Source: Geodermatophilus nigrescens
GTDB lineage: Bacteria > Actinomycetota > Actinomycetes > Mycobacteriales > Geodermatophilaceae
DNA: 64,000 bases
Reading direction: 5' to 3'
Assembly (NCBI RefSeq): GCF_900129495.1
Contig: NZ_FQVX01000002.1
Span: 1,178,001 to 1,242,000 of the forward strand
Shown here: piece by piece, positions 16,506 through 24,177 of the stretch
Layout of the letters: every line of letters starts with the position of its first letter
Numbering within the stretch: position 1 is the stretch's first letter
Program-made: the position numbers and the translations under genes
The notes under the pieces: generated by a model
What the model was told of the DNA's origin: nothing
What the model saw: the letters and a program-made list of their open reading frames with translations, nothing else
Databases searched by the model: none

Positions 16506-17636
16506 ATGCCCGCTGTGAACACCGTCCTCGTCGTGGGCGGCGGCCTGGCCGGCGCCGGCGCCGCCGTCCACCTCGCGCAGGCCGGCGTCGCCGTCGACCT
16601 GGTCGAGATCAAGCCCGACACCGCCGCGCTCGGGTCCGGCATCACGCTGCAGGGCAACGCCCTGCGCGAGCTGCGGTCCCTCGGCGTGTGGGAGCAGGTG
16701 CAGGCCGCCGGGTACGCCTTCGACGTCACCGGCATCCGCGCGCCCGACCCGCACGGCACGGTGGTCGCCGAGGTGCCGGACGCCAAGACCGGCGGCCCGG
16801 ACCTGCCCGCCGCGATGGGCATGCTCCGCCCGGAGCTCGCCCGCATCCTCCTCGACCGGGCCACCGAGGTCGGCGTCAAGGTGCGGTTCGGCACCACCCA
16901 CACCGCGCTGGTCCAGGACGCCGACGGCGTCGACGTGACCTTCGCCGACGGGTCCACCGGCCGCTACGACCTCGTGGTCGGCGCCGACGGCGTCCGGTCG
17001 TGGACCCGCCGCGCGCTCGGCGTGAACCTGGAGACCCGGTCGGTCGGCATGGGCATCTGGCGGGCGTTCGGCCCGCGGCCGGCGAGCGTCACCCGCACCG
17101 ACCTGTACTACGGCGGCCCGTCCTACATCGCCGGCTACTGCCCGACCGGCGAGGACTCCCTCTACGCCTACATCGTCGAGGACGCCCAGGACCGCAGTGC
17201 CCTGACCCCCGACGAGCAGCTCGCCACGATGAAGGAGCTCTCCCGGGCCTACCACGGCCCCTGGGACGAGATCCGCGAGACGCTCACCGACCCCTCGCGG
17301 GTCAACTACACCTGGTTCGAGACCCACGTCCTCGACGAGCCCTGGAACCGGGGCCGGGTCGTGCTGATCGGCGACGCCGCGCACACCTGCCCGCCCACCA
17401 TCGCGCAGGGCGGGGCCATGGCCCTGGAGGACGCCGTCGTCCTCGCCGAGCTGCTGGTCGACCGGTCCGCGCTCGACCAGGACCTGTGGGACGCCTTCCA
17501 CGCCCGCCGCCTCGAGCGCGCGCGGACCGTCGTCGACGCCTCCAACCAGCTCGCCCAGTGGCAGCTCGACCACGTGCGGGGCGACATCCCTGCCCTCATG
17601 CGCTCGATCGCCCAGCTGACCAGCCAGCCCGCCTAG
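16506..17636 (+). CDS. class A FAD-dependent aromatic monooxygenase (PHBH/salicylate-hydroxylase type)
   Basis: 376 residues. GGGLAGAGAAVHL near the N-terminus binds the FAD ADP part, VVGADGVRS near residue 160 is the DG motif shared by FAD and NAD(P)H binding, and LIGDAAHTCPPTIAQGG near 285 binds the flavin ribityl chain. This is the complete signature of single-component aromatic hydroxylases. AGGAGG lies six bases upstream of the ATG at 16506. Within the operon it probably hydroxylates the ring before cleavage by the dioxygenase encoded next. Confidence 0.9.
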   Translation: MPAVNTVLVVGGGLAGAGAAVHLAQAGVAVDLVEIKPDTAALGSGITLQGNALRELRSLGVWEQVQAAGYAFDVTGIRAPDPHGTVVAEVPDAKTGGPDLPAAMGMLRPELARILLDRATEVGVKVRFGTTHTALVQDADGVDVTFADGSTGRYDLVVGADGVRSWTRRALGVNLETRSVGMGIWRAFGPRPASVTRTDLYYGGPSYIAGYCPTGEDSLYAYIVEDAQDRSALTPDEQLATMKELSRAYHGPWDEIRETLTDPSRVNYTWFETHVLDEPWNRGRVVLIGDAAHTCPPTIAQGGAMALEDAVVLAELLVDRSALDQDLWDAFHARRLERARTVVDASNQLAQWQLDHVRGDIPALMRSIAQLTSQPA

Positions 17637-17646
17637 CCAGCCTCCC

Positions 17647-17666
17647 GCCTCCCGCGCGCGGGAGGC
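17647..17666. repeat. 20-base perfect palindrome in the operon
   Basis: A perfect self-complementary 20-base sequence built of GCCTCCCGCG and its complement lies between the monooxygenase and dioxygenase genes, eight bases before the AGGAGA ribosome site. As RNA it can form a hairpin, so it may stabilise or attenuate the downstream message. Confidence 0.6.
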
Positions 17667-17686
17667 GCCGTTCCAGGAGAACGACC

Positions 17687-18625
17687 ATGACCCAGCGCCT
17701 GATCACCCACCTGCGGCACGTCGACCTCGCCGTGCCGGACCTGCGCACGCAGGAGGACTTCTTCACCAACACGTGGGGCCTGAAGGCCGAGCACAGCGAC
17801 TCGGGCCTGACGTTCCTGGCCGCCGAGGGCAGCCCCGAGCAGTACGTCGTCCGGCTGCGCGAGGCCACCGACAAGCGGATCGACCTGATCTCCTTCGGCG
17901 CGGCCACCGCCGCCGACGTCGACACCCTCGCCGGGCAGCTCGCCCGCGACGGCGTCCAGCTCGTCGGCGAGCCCGACACCCTGCAGACCCCCGGCGGCGG
18001 CTACGGGTTCCGGTTCTTCGACAACGAGGGCCGCACGGTGGAGATCAGCTCCGACGTCGCCGTCCGGCAGCACCGCCGGATCGAGGAGGGCGAGTCGATC
18101 CCGGTCCGCCTCTCGCACGTCGTCATCAACTCCGCCGACCCCGAGGGCACGCGGGCGTTCTACGAGAAGCACCTGGCCTTCGCCCTGTCGGACACGCTCG
18201 TGCACCCGCGGATGGGCAACATGATGTGGTTCATGCGGGTCAACGCCTGGCACCACAGCATGGCCATCGCCCGCGGCCCGCACCCCTCGCTGCACCACGC
18301 CTCCTTCGAGATGCGCGGCATCGACGAGTACATGCGCGGCACCGGCCGGCTGCTGCGCGCGGGCGTGGAGAAGATCTGGGGCCCGGGCCGGCACCTGGCC
18401 GGCAACAACACCTTCAGCTACTTCCTCGACCCGCACGGCAACACCGTCGAGTACACGACCGAGCTCGATCTGCTCGACGAGGACACCTGGCACCCGCACG
18501 TCTACGACATCAGCAACCCCGAGGTCAGCGACCAGTGGGGCACGGCGAACGCCATGAACGAGTTCGTCGCGCAGAAGTCGTTCAACGACCCGGACAAGGG
18601 CCTGTTCGTGGCCCCGCCCGTCTGA
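17687..18625 (+). CDS. type I extradiol ring-cleavage dioxygenase (VOC fold)
   Basis: 312 residues made of two vicinal-oxygen-chelate domains. The iron ligands of BphC-type extradiol dioxygenases are present in the second domain: His144 (RLSHVV), His204 (SLHHASFE) and Glu255 (NTVEYTTE), with Tyr245 before the last. The enzyme should cleave a catechol-like ring next to its hydroxyl groups with Fe(II) and O2. AGGAGA at 17675-17680 supports the ATG. The FAH-family hydrolase start overlaps its stop (TGATG), coupling cleavage and the next hydrolytic step. Confidence 0.9.
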   Translation: MTQRLITHLRHVDLAVPDLRTQEDFFTNTWGLKAEHSDSGLTFLAAEGSPEQYVVRLREATDKRIDLISFGAATAADVDTLAGQLARDGVQLVGEPDTLQTPGGGYGFRFFDNEGRTVEISSDVAVRQHRRIEEGESIPVRLSHVVINSADPEGTRAFYEKHLAFALSDTLVHPRMGNMMWFMRVNAWHHSMAIARGPHPSLHHASFEMRGIDEYMRGTGRLLRAGVEKIWGPGRHLAGNNTFSYFLDPHGNTVEYTTELDLLDEDTWHPHVYDISNPEVSDQWGTANAMNEFVAQKSFNDPDKGLFVAPPV

Positions 18626-19599
18626 TGCGGTTCGCCACCTGGTCCGCCGGGGGCGCGGTGCGGGCCGGCGTCGTGAGCGACTCCGGCCTGCACGCGCTCC
18701 CCGAGGGGACGACGGTCCTCGACCTCGTGCGCGCGGGGCTGCCCGCCGCGCTCGCGGCCGGGGAGGAGGCGCTGCGCGGTCCGGCCGTGCCGCTGGACTC
18801 CGTCCGCCTGCTGCCGCCGCTGGAGGCGCCGACGGTCCGCGACTTCGTCACCTTCGAGGAGCACGTCGAGGGCATGGTCGCGCCCAGCGGCGAGCCGGTC
18901 GCGCCGGAGTGGTACCAGGCGCCGACGTTCTACTTCACCAATCCGTACGCGCTCGTCGGCGCGCACGACGACGTCCCGGTGCCGCCGGGCTCGCAGCGCT
19001 TCGACTTCGAGCTCGAGGTCGCCGTGGTGGTCGGCGCTGTCGAGGGCTCCGACGGCGCCTCGCTCACGCCCGAGCAGGCGCGCGACCACGTGTTCGGGTA
19101 CACGGTCCTCAACGACTGGTCGGCCCGCGACCTGCAGTTCCGGGAGATGGCCGTCAAGCTCGGCCCGGCCAAGGGCAAGGACTCCGCCACGACCCTCGGG
19201 CCGTGGCTGGTGACCGCCGACGAGCTGGAGCCGCACCGGGACGCCGAGGGGTTCCTGGCCCTCGACATGCGGGTGTCGGTCAACGGCGAGCAGATCGGGC
19301 AGGACCTGCTGTCCAACATGGGCTGGCCGTTCGAGGAGCTGATCGCCTACGCCTCCCGCGGCACGGAGGTCCGCGCCGGCGACGTGCTGGGCTCGGGCAC
19401 CTGCGGCAACGGCGGCTGCCTCGGCGAGCTCTGGGGCCGCCGCGGCGAGCTGTCCCCGCCGCCGCTGCGGCCCGGCGACGTCGTGGAGATGACCGTCGAG
19501 GGCATCGGCACCATCCGCAACCGCGTCGTCGAGGGCGTCGAGCTGCCGCCGGTCCGGGCCGCCCGGCCCCGCCCGCGCACCCGCACGCGCGCGGCGTGA
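18625..19599 (+). CDS. fumarylacetoacetate-hydrolase family protein
   Basis: 324 residues. The metal site shows as RFDFELEVAVVVG, and GYTVLNDWSARDLQ with a downstream GSGTCGNG block follows in the usual order for FAH-family hydrolases and ketopentenoate hydratase/decarboxylase relatives. Such enzymes act on C-C bonds or enol-keto tautomers of ring-cleavage products. The start overlaps the dioxygenase stop by one base. The C-terminus ends in an Arg/Pro/Thr-rich tail of about 15 residues that lacks family similarity. Confidence 0.88.
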   Translation: MRFATWSAGGAVRAGVVSDSGLHALPEGTTVLDLVRAGLPAALAAGEEALRGPAVPLDSVRLLPPLEAPTVRDFVTFEEHVEGMVAPSGEPVAPEWYQAPTFYFTNPYALVGAHDDVPVPPGSQRFDFELEVAVVVGAVEGSDGASLTPEQARDHVFGYTVLNDWSARDLQFREMAVKLGPAKGKDSATTLGPWLVTADELEPHRDAEGFLALDMRVSVNGEQIGQDLLSNMGWPFEELIAYASRGTEVRAGDVLGSGTCGNGGCLGELWGRRGELSPPPLRPGDVVEMTVEGIGTIRNRVVEGVELPPVRAARPRPRTRTRAA

Positions 19600-19606
19600 G
19601 CCCCTC

Positions 19607-20371
19607 GTGAGTCTCGCCGGCCGGGTCGTCGTCGTCACCGGCGCGGCCCAGGGGCAGGGGGCGGCCGAGGCCCGGCTGCTCGCCGCCGAGGGCGCGGTCG
19701 TCGTCGCCACCGACGTGCAGGACGCCCCCGCCGAGGACCTCGGCGGGGCCGCCTACCGGCGGCTCGACGTCACCGACGCCGCCGGCTGGGCGGCGCTCGC
19801 CGCCGACCTCCGTGCGGAGCACGGCCGCGTGCACGGGCTGGTCGCCAACGCCGGGGTCACCTGGCGGGCGCGGCTGGCCGACCTCGACCCCGCCGACCTC
19901 GCCCGGGTGTCCGGGGTGAACGTCACCGGGACGCTGCTCGGCATCCAGGCGCTGACCCCGCTGATGACCGGCGGCGGCTCGGTCGTCGTCGTCGGCTCGG
20001 TGGCCGCGCTGACCGGGCACTTCCCGGTCGCCTACACCGCGTCGAAGTGGGCGCTGCGGGGGCTGGCCAAGGCCGCCTGCCTGGAGCTCGGCCCGTACGG
20101 CATCCGGGTCAACACGGTCCACCCCGGCTACGTCGAGACGCCGATGACCGCCTCGGCGGCACCGGCGTTCCGCGCCGCCAACGTCGCCGAGACCCCGCTC
20201 GGCCGCACCGGCACCGTCGACGAGGTGGCGCCCCTGGTGGCCTTCCTCCTCGGCGACGGTGCCTCCTTCATCACCGGCGCCGAGATCCCCGTCGACGGCG
20301 GGATGACCGCCCACGGCGGCGTGAAGTCGATCAGCGACGCCGTGTCCGCCGCGGCGCCGGCCGCACCCTGA
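19607..20371 (+). CDS. short-chain dehydrogenase/reductase of the catabolic operon
   Basis: 254 residues starting at GTG 19607. It shows TGAAQGQGAAEA (cofactor loop), NAG, the Ser of VVVGSVAAL and a YTASK catalytic pair near residue 144, and ends with a GAEIPVDGGM block. It lies eight bases after the FAH-family gene and 14 bases before the hydrolase gene, so it is part of the operon. It probably oxidises an alcohol formed from the ring-cleavage product or from the starting substrate. Confidence 0.88.
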   Translation: MSLAGRVVVVTGAAQGQGAAEARLLAAEGAVVVATDVQDAPAEDLGGAAYRRLDVTDAAGWAALAADLRAEHGRVHGLVANAGVTWRARLADLDPADLARVSGVNVTGTLLGIQALTPLMTGGGSVVVVGSVAALTGHFPVAYTASKWALRGLAKAACLELGPYGIRVNTVHPGYVETPMTASAAPAFRAANVAETPLGRTGTVDEVAPLVAFLLGDGASFITGAEIPVDGGMTAHGGVKSISDAVSAAAPAAP

Positions 20372-20384
20372 GAGGAACTCCCCC

Positions 20385-21569
20385 GTGTTCGAGTACTTCC
20401 CCACCGGCCCCTACACCTGGAACCTGTCCGTCGTCGCCACGCTGAACTCCGGCGGGCTCATCGACGAGGTCGACCGCGCCTGCCGGCCGATCAAGGACGC
20501 CGCGAACGCCGGTGAGGACGCCGGGACGCCGGACTTCCTGCGCGCCTGGACCGCGCTGACCGACCAGCTCGTCGGCCAGGCCGAGGAAGCCGAGAAGGCC
20601 GGGCACGTGCGCACCGCCGGGCAGCTGTGGTTCCGCGCGTCGAACTACCTGGCGCAGGCCGAGCGGATGCTCGCCCACTCCGACCCGAACCGGGTGCCCA
20701 CCTACCGGCGGATGCTCGAGATCGCGCAGAAGGCGTTCGACACGCACAGCCCGCGCGTCTCCCGGGTCGAGGTCCCCTACGAGGGCACGACGCTGCCCGC
20801 CTACTTCTCGCAGGCGCCGGCCGCCGACGACGGCCCCGTCCCGGTCGTCGTGCTGGTCAACGGGCTGGACTCCACCAAGGAGCACATGTACGCGTCGAAC
20901 CACTGGGAGGAGCTGGCCGCGCGCGGCATCTCCTGCCTGATGCTCGACCAGCCCGGCACCGGTGAGTCGCTGCGGCTGCAGGGGCTGACGGCGCGGGTGG
21001 ACACCGAGGCCTGGGGCGGCGCCGCCGTGGACTACCTGGAGACGCGCGAGGACGTCGACGCCTCGCGGATCGGGATCGTCGGCTGGTCGCTGGGCGGCTA
21101 CTACGCCCCGCGCGCCGCGGCGTTCGAGAAGCGGTTCGCCCTCTGCGTGGCGTGGGGCGCCAACCACGACTGGGGCGCGGTGCAGCGCCGTCGTCGGCAG
21201 CGCGAGGGCGAGCGCCCGGTGCCGCACTACTGGGAGCACGTGCTCTGGGTGTGGGGCCAGCCCGGCGACGAGAACGACCTCGACGCCTTCCTCGACTTCG
21301 CCGACCAGGTGAACCTCGAGGGCGTCGTCGAGCAGATCACCGTGCCGTTCCTCGTCGCCCACGGCGCCAACGACCGGCAGATCCCGCTGGAGATGGCGCA
21401 CCGCAGCCACTCCCAGGCCGTGAACTCGCCCAAGGCGGAGCTGCGGGTGTTCACGCCCGAGGAGGGCGCGACCGAGCACATCGGCCTGGACCACCTGCCG
21501 TACGTGAGCACCTTCGTCGCCGACTGGGTGGCCGACACCTTCGCCGAGCTCGGCCGGACGACGTCGTGA
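20385..21569 (+). CDS. alpha/beta-hydrolase of the FrsA/2,6-dihydroxypseudooxynicotine-hydrolase type
   Basis: 394 residues. An N-terminal helical lid region (1-125) precedes an alpha/beta-hydrolase core with VLVNGLDSTKEHMY, DQPGTGES and the nucleophile elbow GWSLGGYY (Ser235); a C-terminal His follows near residue 365 (EHIGLDH). The long helical cap and DQPG motif match the family of 2,6-dihydroxypseudooxynicotine hydrolase, a C-C bond hydrolase of nicotine degradation. In this operon a C-C hydrolysis of a side-chain ketone or a ring-cleavage product is plausible. Its stop overlaps the next start by GTGA. Confidence 0.85.
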   Translation: MFEYFPTGPYTWNLSVVATLNSGGLIDEVDRACRPIKDAANAGEDAGTPDFLRAWTALTDQLVGQAEEAEKAGHVRTAGQLWFRASNYLAQAERMLAHSDPNRVPTYRRMLEIAQKAFDTHSPRVSRVEVPYEGTTLPAYFSQAPAADDGPVPVVVLVNGLDSTKEHMYASNHWEELAARGISCLMLDQPGTGESLRLQGLTARVDTEAWGGAAVDYLETREDVDASRIGIVGWSLGGYYAPRAAAFEKRFALCVAWGANHDWGAVQRRRRQREGERPVPHYWEHVLWVWGQPGDENDLDAFLDFADQVNLEGVVEQITVPFLVAHGANDRQIPLEMAHRSHSQAVNSPKAELRVFTPEEGATEHIGLDHLPYVSTFVADWVADTFAELGRTTS

Positions 21570-21967
21570 GCATGCTGTTCGTCAAGCTGCCGGTGCGCGA
21601 CCTGCCCGCGGCGCGGGCGTTCTACCAGGCGCTCGGCTTCCGCGTGGAGGAGAACTCCTCCGACGACGGCGAGGCCGCGGTGGTCCTGGGCGACGAGCAG
21701 GTGCTGTCGCTGCAGACCCGTGAGCGCTTCGCCGCGCTGCTCCCGGGCGAGCCGGGCGACCCCTCGTCGGCCCCGACGGCGGTGCACGCCCTCACCGCCG
21801 GCGGCCGCGCCGAGGTCGACGACCTGGTGTCCCGCGCGATCGCGGCCGGCGGCCGTCCCGGCGCTCCCGCGCGCGAGGAGGAGGCCAGCTACAGCCGCAG
21901 CTTCGCCGACCCGGACGGCAACGTCTGGGAGGTCGTCTGGATCGACCACGTGCACGTCGTCAACTGA
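21566..21967 (+). CDS. glyoxalase/bleomycin-resistance (VOC) domain protein
   Basis: 133 residues, one VOC unit with two beta-alpha-beta-beta-beta modules (LPVRDLPAARAFYQALGF and SFADPDGNVWEVVW). The GTG at 21566 overlaps the hydrolase stop; ATG 21572 is an alternative. The last gene of the catabolic operon: it may be an accessory isomerase, a dioxygenase-related protein or a protective binding protein. A strong hairpin follows five bases after its stop. Confidence 0.8.
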   Translation: MSMLFVKLPVRDLPAARAFYQALGFRVEENSSDDGEAAVVLGDEQVLSLQTRERFAALLPGEPGDPSSAPTAVHALTAGGRAEVDDLVSRAIAAGGRPGAPAREEEASYSRSFADPDGNVWEVVWIDHVHVVN

Positions 21968-21972
21968 CGCCG

Positions 21973-22004
21973 GGTCGCCTGGGGGCGGACGCCCTCAGGC
22001 GACC
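21973..22004. terminator. bidirectional terminator between the catabolic operon and the LigB-type dioxygenase gene
   Basis: A 14-base stem with one G-U pair (21973-21986 with 21991-22004) and the loop GGAC. It lies between two convergent genes and overlaps the last codons of the leftward gene. Confidence 0.8.
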
Positions 22005-22879
22005 TGGAACGAGCGCCTGGCCAAGCCGATGAAGAAGCCGTCGATGGCCGTGGTGACGCCGGCCGCGGGGTCCGTGGCCACACCGAGCGTGACGAACAGC
22101 GGCGTGAAGTGCTCGACCGTGGGGTGGGCGTAGCGCAGGCCGGGCGCCCGCAGCCGGAACCGCGCCAGCTCCTCGACGTCGCCGCGCGCCAGCGCGTCGG
22201 CGGCCCACGCGTCGAAGTCCGCCGACCAGCCGGGCACCGCGCCGCCGAGCATCTCGCGGGTCAGGTACGGCAGGCCGTGGGTCATGAACCCCGACCCGAC
22301 CACCAGCACGCCCTGCTCCCGCAGCGGCCGCAGCCGCTCGCCGAGCGCCAGCAGCGTCGCGGTGTCGTGGGTGGGCAGGCTCAGCTGCAGCACCGGGACG
22401 TCGGCCTCCGGGTACATGACCTTGAGCGGCACCCAGGCGCCGTGGTCGAGGCCCCGCCCGCGGTGCTCGTGCACGTGCGCGGTCTCCGGCAGGACGGCGA
22501 GCAGCTGCCGCGCCAGGTCGGAGGACTCCGGGGTGTCGTAGCGCATCCGCGCGTACATCGGGTCGAACCCGCCGAAGTCGTAGACGAGCTCGGTGGGCAC
22601 CGTGCTGGTGATGCCGAGGGAGTCCGACTCCCAGTGCGCGCTGACGATGAGCACCGCCCGCGGCCGGGGCAGCGCCCGCGCCCAGGCGGCCAGGTCGCGC
22701 ATCCAGGCGGCGTCCTCGAACAGCGGCGGCGCGCCGTGGGAGAGGTACAGCGCCGGCAGCGGGCCGTCGTCCGGCGTCCAGGGGCGGTGCTCCCCCAGCC
22801 CGGCCACGTGCCCGAGGTGGGCGGCGAACGGGTGGCGGGGGTCGATGCGCGCGTCGGCGAGGGCGGTCGTCGAGGCCAC
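21995..22879 (-). CDS. LigB-type class III extradiol dioxygenase (DODA family)
   Basis: 294 residues. LSHGAPPLF, IVSAHWES, DHGAWVPLKVMYP and GSGFMTHGL contain the metal-binding histidines of 4,5-DOPA-dioxygenase/LigB-type enzymes and their relatives, including bacterial quinone- or catechol-stress dioxygenases. The GTG start lies three bases after the ribA stop, so the two genes form an operon. Expression is probably controlled by the divergent MarR gene through two palindromes. The catechol substrate is unknown; it is unrelated in fold to the dioxygenase at 17687. Confidence 0.87.
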   Translation of the reverse strand: MASTTALADARIDPRHPFAAHLGHVAGLGEHRPWTPDDGPLPALYLSHGAPPLFEDAAWMRDLAAWARALPRPRAVLIVSAHWESDSLGITSTVPTELVYDFGGFDPMYARMRYDTPESSDLARQLLAVLPETAHVHEHRGRGLDHGAWVPLKVMYPEADVPVLQLSLPTHDTATLLALGERLRPLREQGVLVVGSGFMTHGLPYLTREMLGGAVPGWSADFDAWAADALARGDVEELARFRLRAPGLRYAHPTVEHFTPLFVTLGVATDPAAGVTTAIDGFFIGLARRSFQVA

Positions 22880-22882
22880 CGG

Positions 22883-23575
22883 TCAGCCCGCCAGCGGGAG
22901 GTCGAGGGCGGGCAGGTCGAGCGTGTGCGCGGTGTGGTCGCGCTTGACGGCGAGGTAGCGCGCGTTGGCCGCCGACAGGTGGACGCCGGTGGGCACCCGC
23001 TCGGTCACCGCGACGCCGGCGAGCTCGAGCTGCGCGGCCTTGTCGGGGTTGTTCGACAGCAGGCGCACGCGGTCGGCGCCGACGGCGGCGAGCATCTGCG
23101 CGGCGGCGGTGTAGTCGCGCTCGTCGTCGCCGCGGCCCAGCGCGCGGTTGGCCGCGTAGGTGTCGAGGCCGGCGTCCTGCAGGGCGTAGGCGTCGAGCTT
23201 GGCGTACAGCCCGATGCCGCGGCCCTCCTGGCGGAGGTAGAGCAGGAACCCGCCCGCGGTGGTGATCCGCTCGGCCGCCTCGCGCAGCTGCGGGCCGCAG
23301 TCGCACCGCTCCGAGCCGAAGACGTCCCCGGTGAGGCACTCGCTGTGCGGGCGCACCAGGGGCGCCTCGCCGCCGGCGGCCGACCGCTCGAGCGCGCCGC
23401 GCCAGTCGCCGAGGCCGAGCAGCAGGTGCTCGCGGCCGTCGGCCAGCCCGTCGAAGGTGACGACGTCGGCCGTCGTCGCGTAGCCGTCGGGGAAGCGCAT
23501 CGGCACCGTCACGCGGGTGCGCACGGTCGCCGCCGGGGCCGGGGACACGACGCCCGCGTCGAGGGAGAGAGTCAT
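22883..23575 (-). CDS. ribA: GTP cyclohydrolase II
   Basis: 230 residues. HSECLTGDVFGSERCDCG supplies the three zinc cysteines, RQEGRGIGLYAK contains the catalytic Tyr/Arg region, and LLSNNPDK the GTP-binding end, all complete. The enzyme opens GTP to the first riboflavin precursor. It stands outside a rib operon, is not fused to ribB, and is joined to a LigB-type dioxygenase gene under an apparent MarR operator. It is therefore probably a second, inducible copy, though the main rib genes lie outside the window. Confidence 0.93.
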   Translation of the reverse strand: MTLSLDAGVVSPAPAATVRTRVTVPMRFPDGYATTADVVTFDGLADGREHLLLGLGDWRGALERSAAGGEAPLVRPHSECLTGDVFGSERCDCGPQLREAAERITTAGGFLLYLRQEGRGIGLYAKLDAYALQDAGLDTYAANRALGRGDDERDYTAAAQMLAAVGADRVRLLSNNPDKAAQLELAGVAVTERVPTGVHLSAANARYLAVKRDHTAHTLDLPALDLPLAG

Positions 23576-23591
23576 CGCGACCTCCGCTTCA

Positions 23592-23640
23592 GTTGTACCT
23601 ACAACCGATGACGCTAGTCCCCTTTGGTTGAAGCGACAAG
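23592..23640. promoter_or_regulatory. two MarR-type operators on the ribA-dioxygenase promoter
   Basis: GTTGTA-CC-TACAAC at 23592-23605 is a perfect inverted repeat; a second copy at 23627-23640 agrees at 10 of 14 positions. On the minus strand a promoter fits between and over them: -35 TTGTCG (23639-23634), 17 bases, -10 TAGCGT (23616-23611). Operator 2 covers the -35 and operator 1 the start region. The intergenic space is shared with the MarR gene, which begins at 23664. Confidence 0.75.
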
Positions 23641-23663
23641 TACCGCGGTGTCACCATGGGGTC

Positions 23664-24173
23664 GTGGCGGAGTGGCTGAGCGAGGACGAAATGGCGGCGT
23701 GGGTGCGCCTGGTCGCCGTCGTGGAGCTGCTGCCCGGCGTCCTCGACGGCCAGCTGCGCCGCGACGCGCAGGTGACCCACTTCGACTACCACGTGCTGGC
23801 GATGCTGTCGGAGGCCCCGGACCGGACGCTGCGCATGACCGAGCTGGCCACCCGCACCAACGCCACGCTGCCGCGGCTGTCCCACGTCGTGCGCCGGCTC
23901 GAGGAGCGCGGGCTGGTCGAGCGGGCACCCTGCCCCTGGGACGGCCGGGCCACCAACGCCCGGCTCACCGACGCGGGCTGGGCGAAGGTGCGCGCGACCG
24001 CGCCGGGGCACGTGGCCACCGTCCGCGAGCACGTCATCGACGCGCTCACCCCCGAGCAGGTGACGCAGCTGGCCGGCATCGCCGACGCGGTCCTGCGCCG
24101 CCTCGACCCCGACGGGAAGATGGCCGGGCTGCCGGGGGACGCCCCCGGAGGGGACCGCCGTCGGGCAGGGTGA
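23664..24173 (+). CDS. MarR-family transcriptional regulator
   Basis: 169 residues with the winged helix of MarR proteins: FDYHVLAMLSEAPDRTLRMTELATRTNATLPRLSHVVRRLEERGLVER, where the wing follows as DGRATNARLTDAGW. GTG at 23664 is chosen because it directly precedes the first helix; no good ribosome site is visible, and the transcript may be leaderless. It is divergent from ribA and lies next to two palindromes, so it most likely represses ribA and the LigB-type dioxygenase gene and releases on binding a phenolic or quinone ligand. Confidence 0.87.
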   Translation: MAEWLSEDEMAAWVRLVAVVELLPGVLDGQLRRDAQVTHFDYHVLAMLSEAPDRTLRMTELATRTNATLPRLSHVVRRLEERGLVERAPCPWDGRATNARLTDAGWAKVRATAPGHVATVREHVIDALTPEQVTQLAGIADAVLRRLDPDGKMAGLPGDAPGGDRRRAG

Positions 24174-24177
24174 GCCC

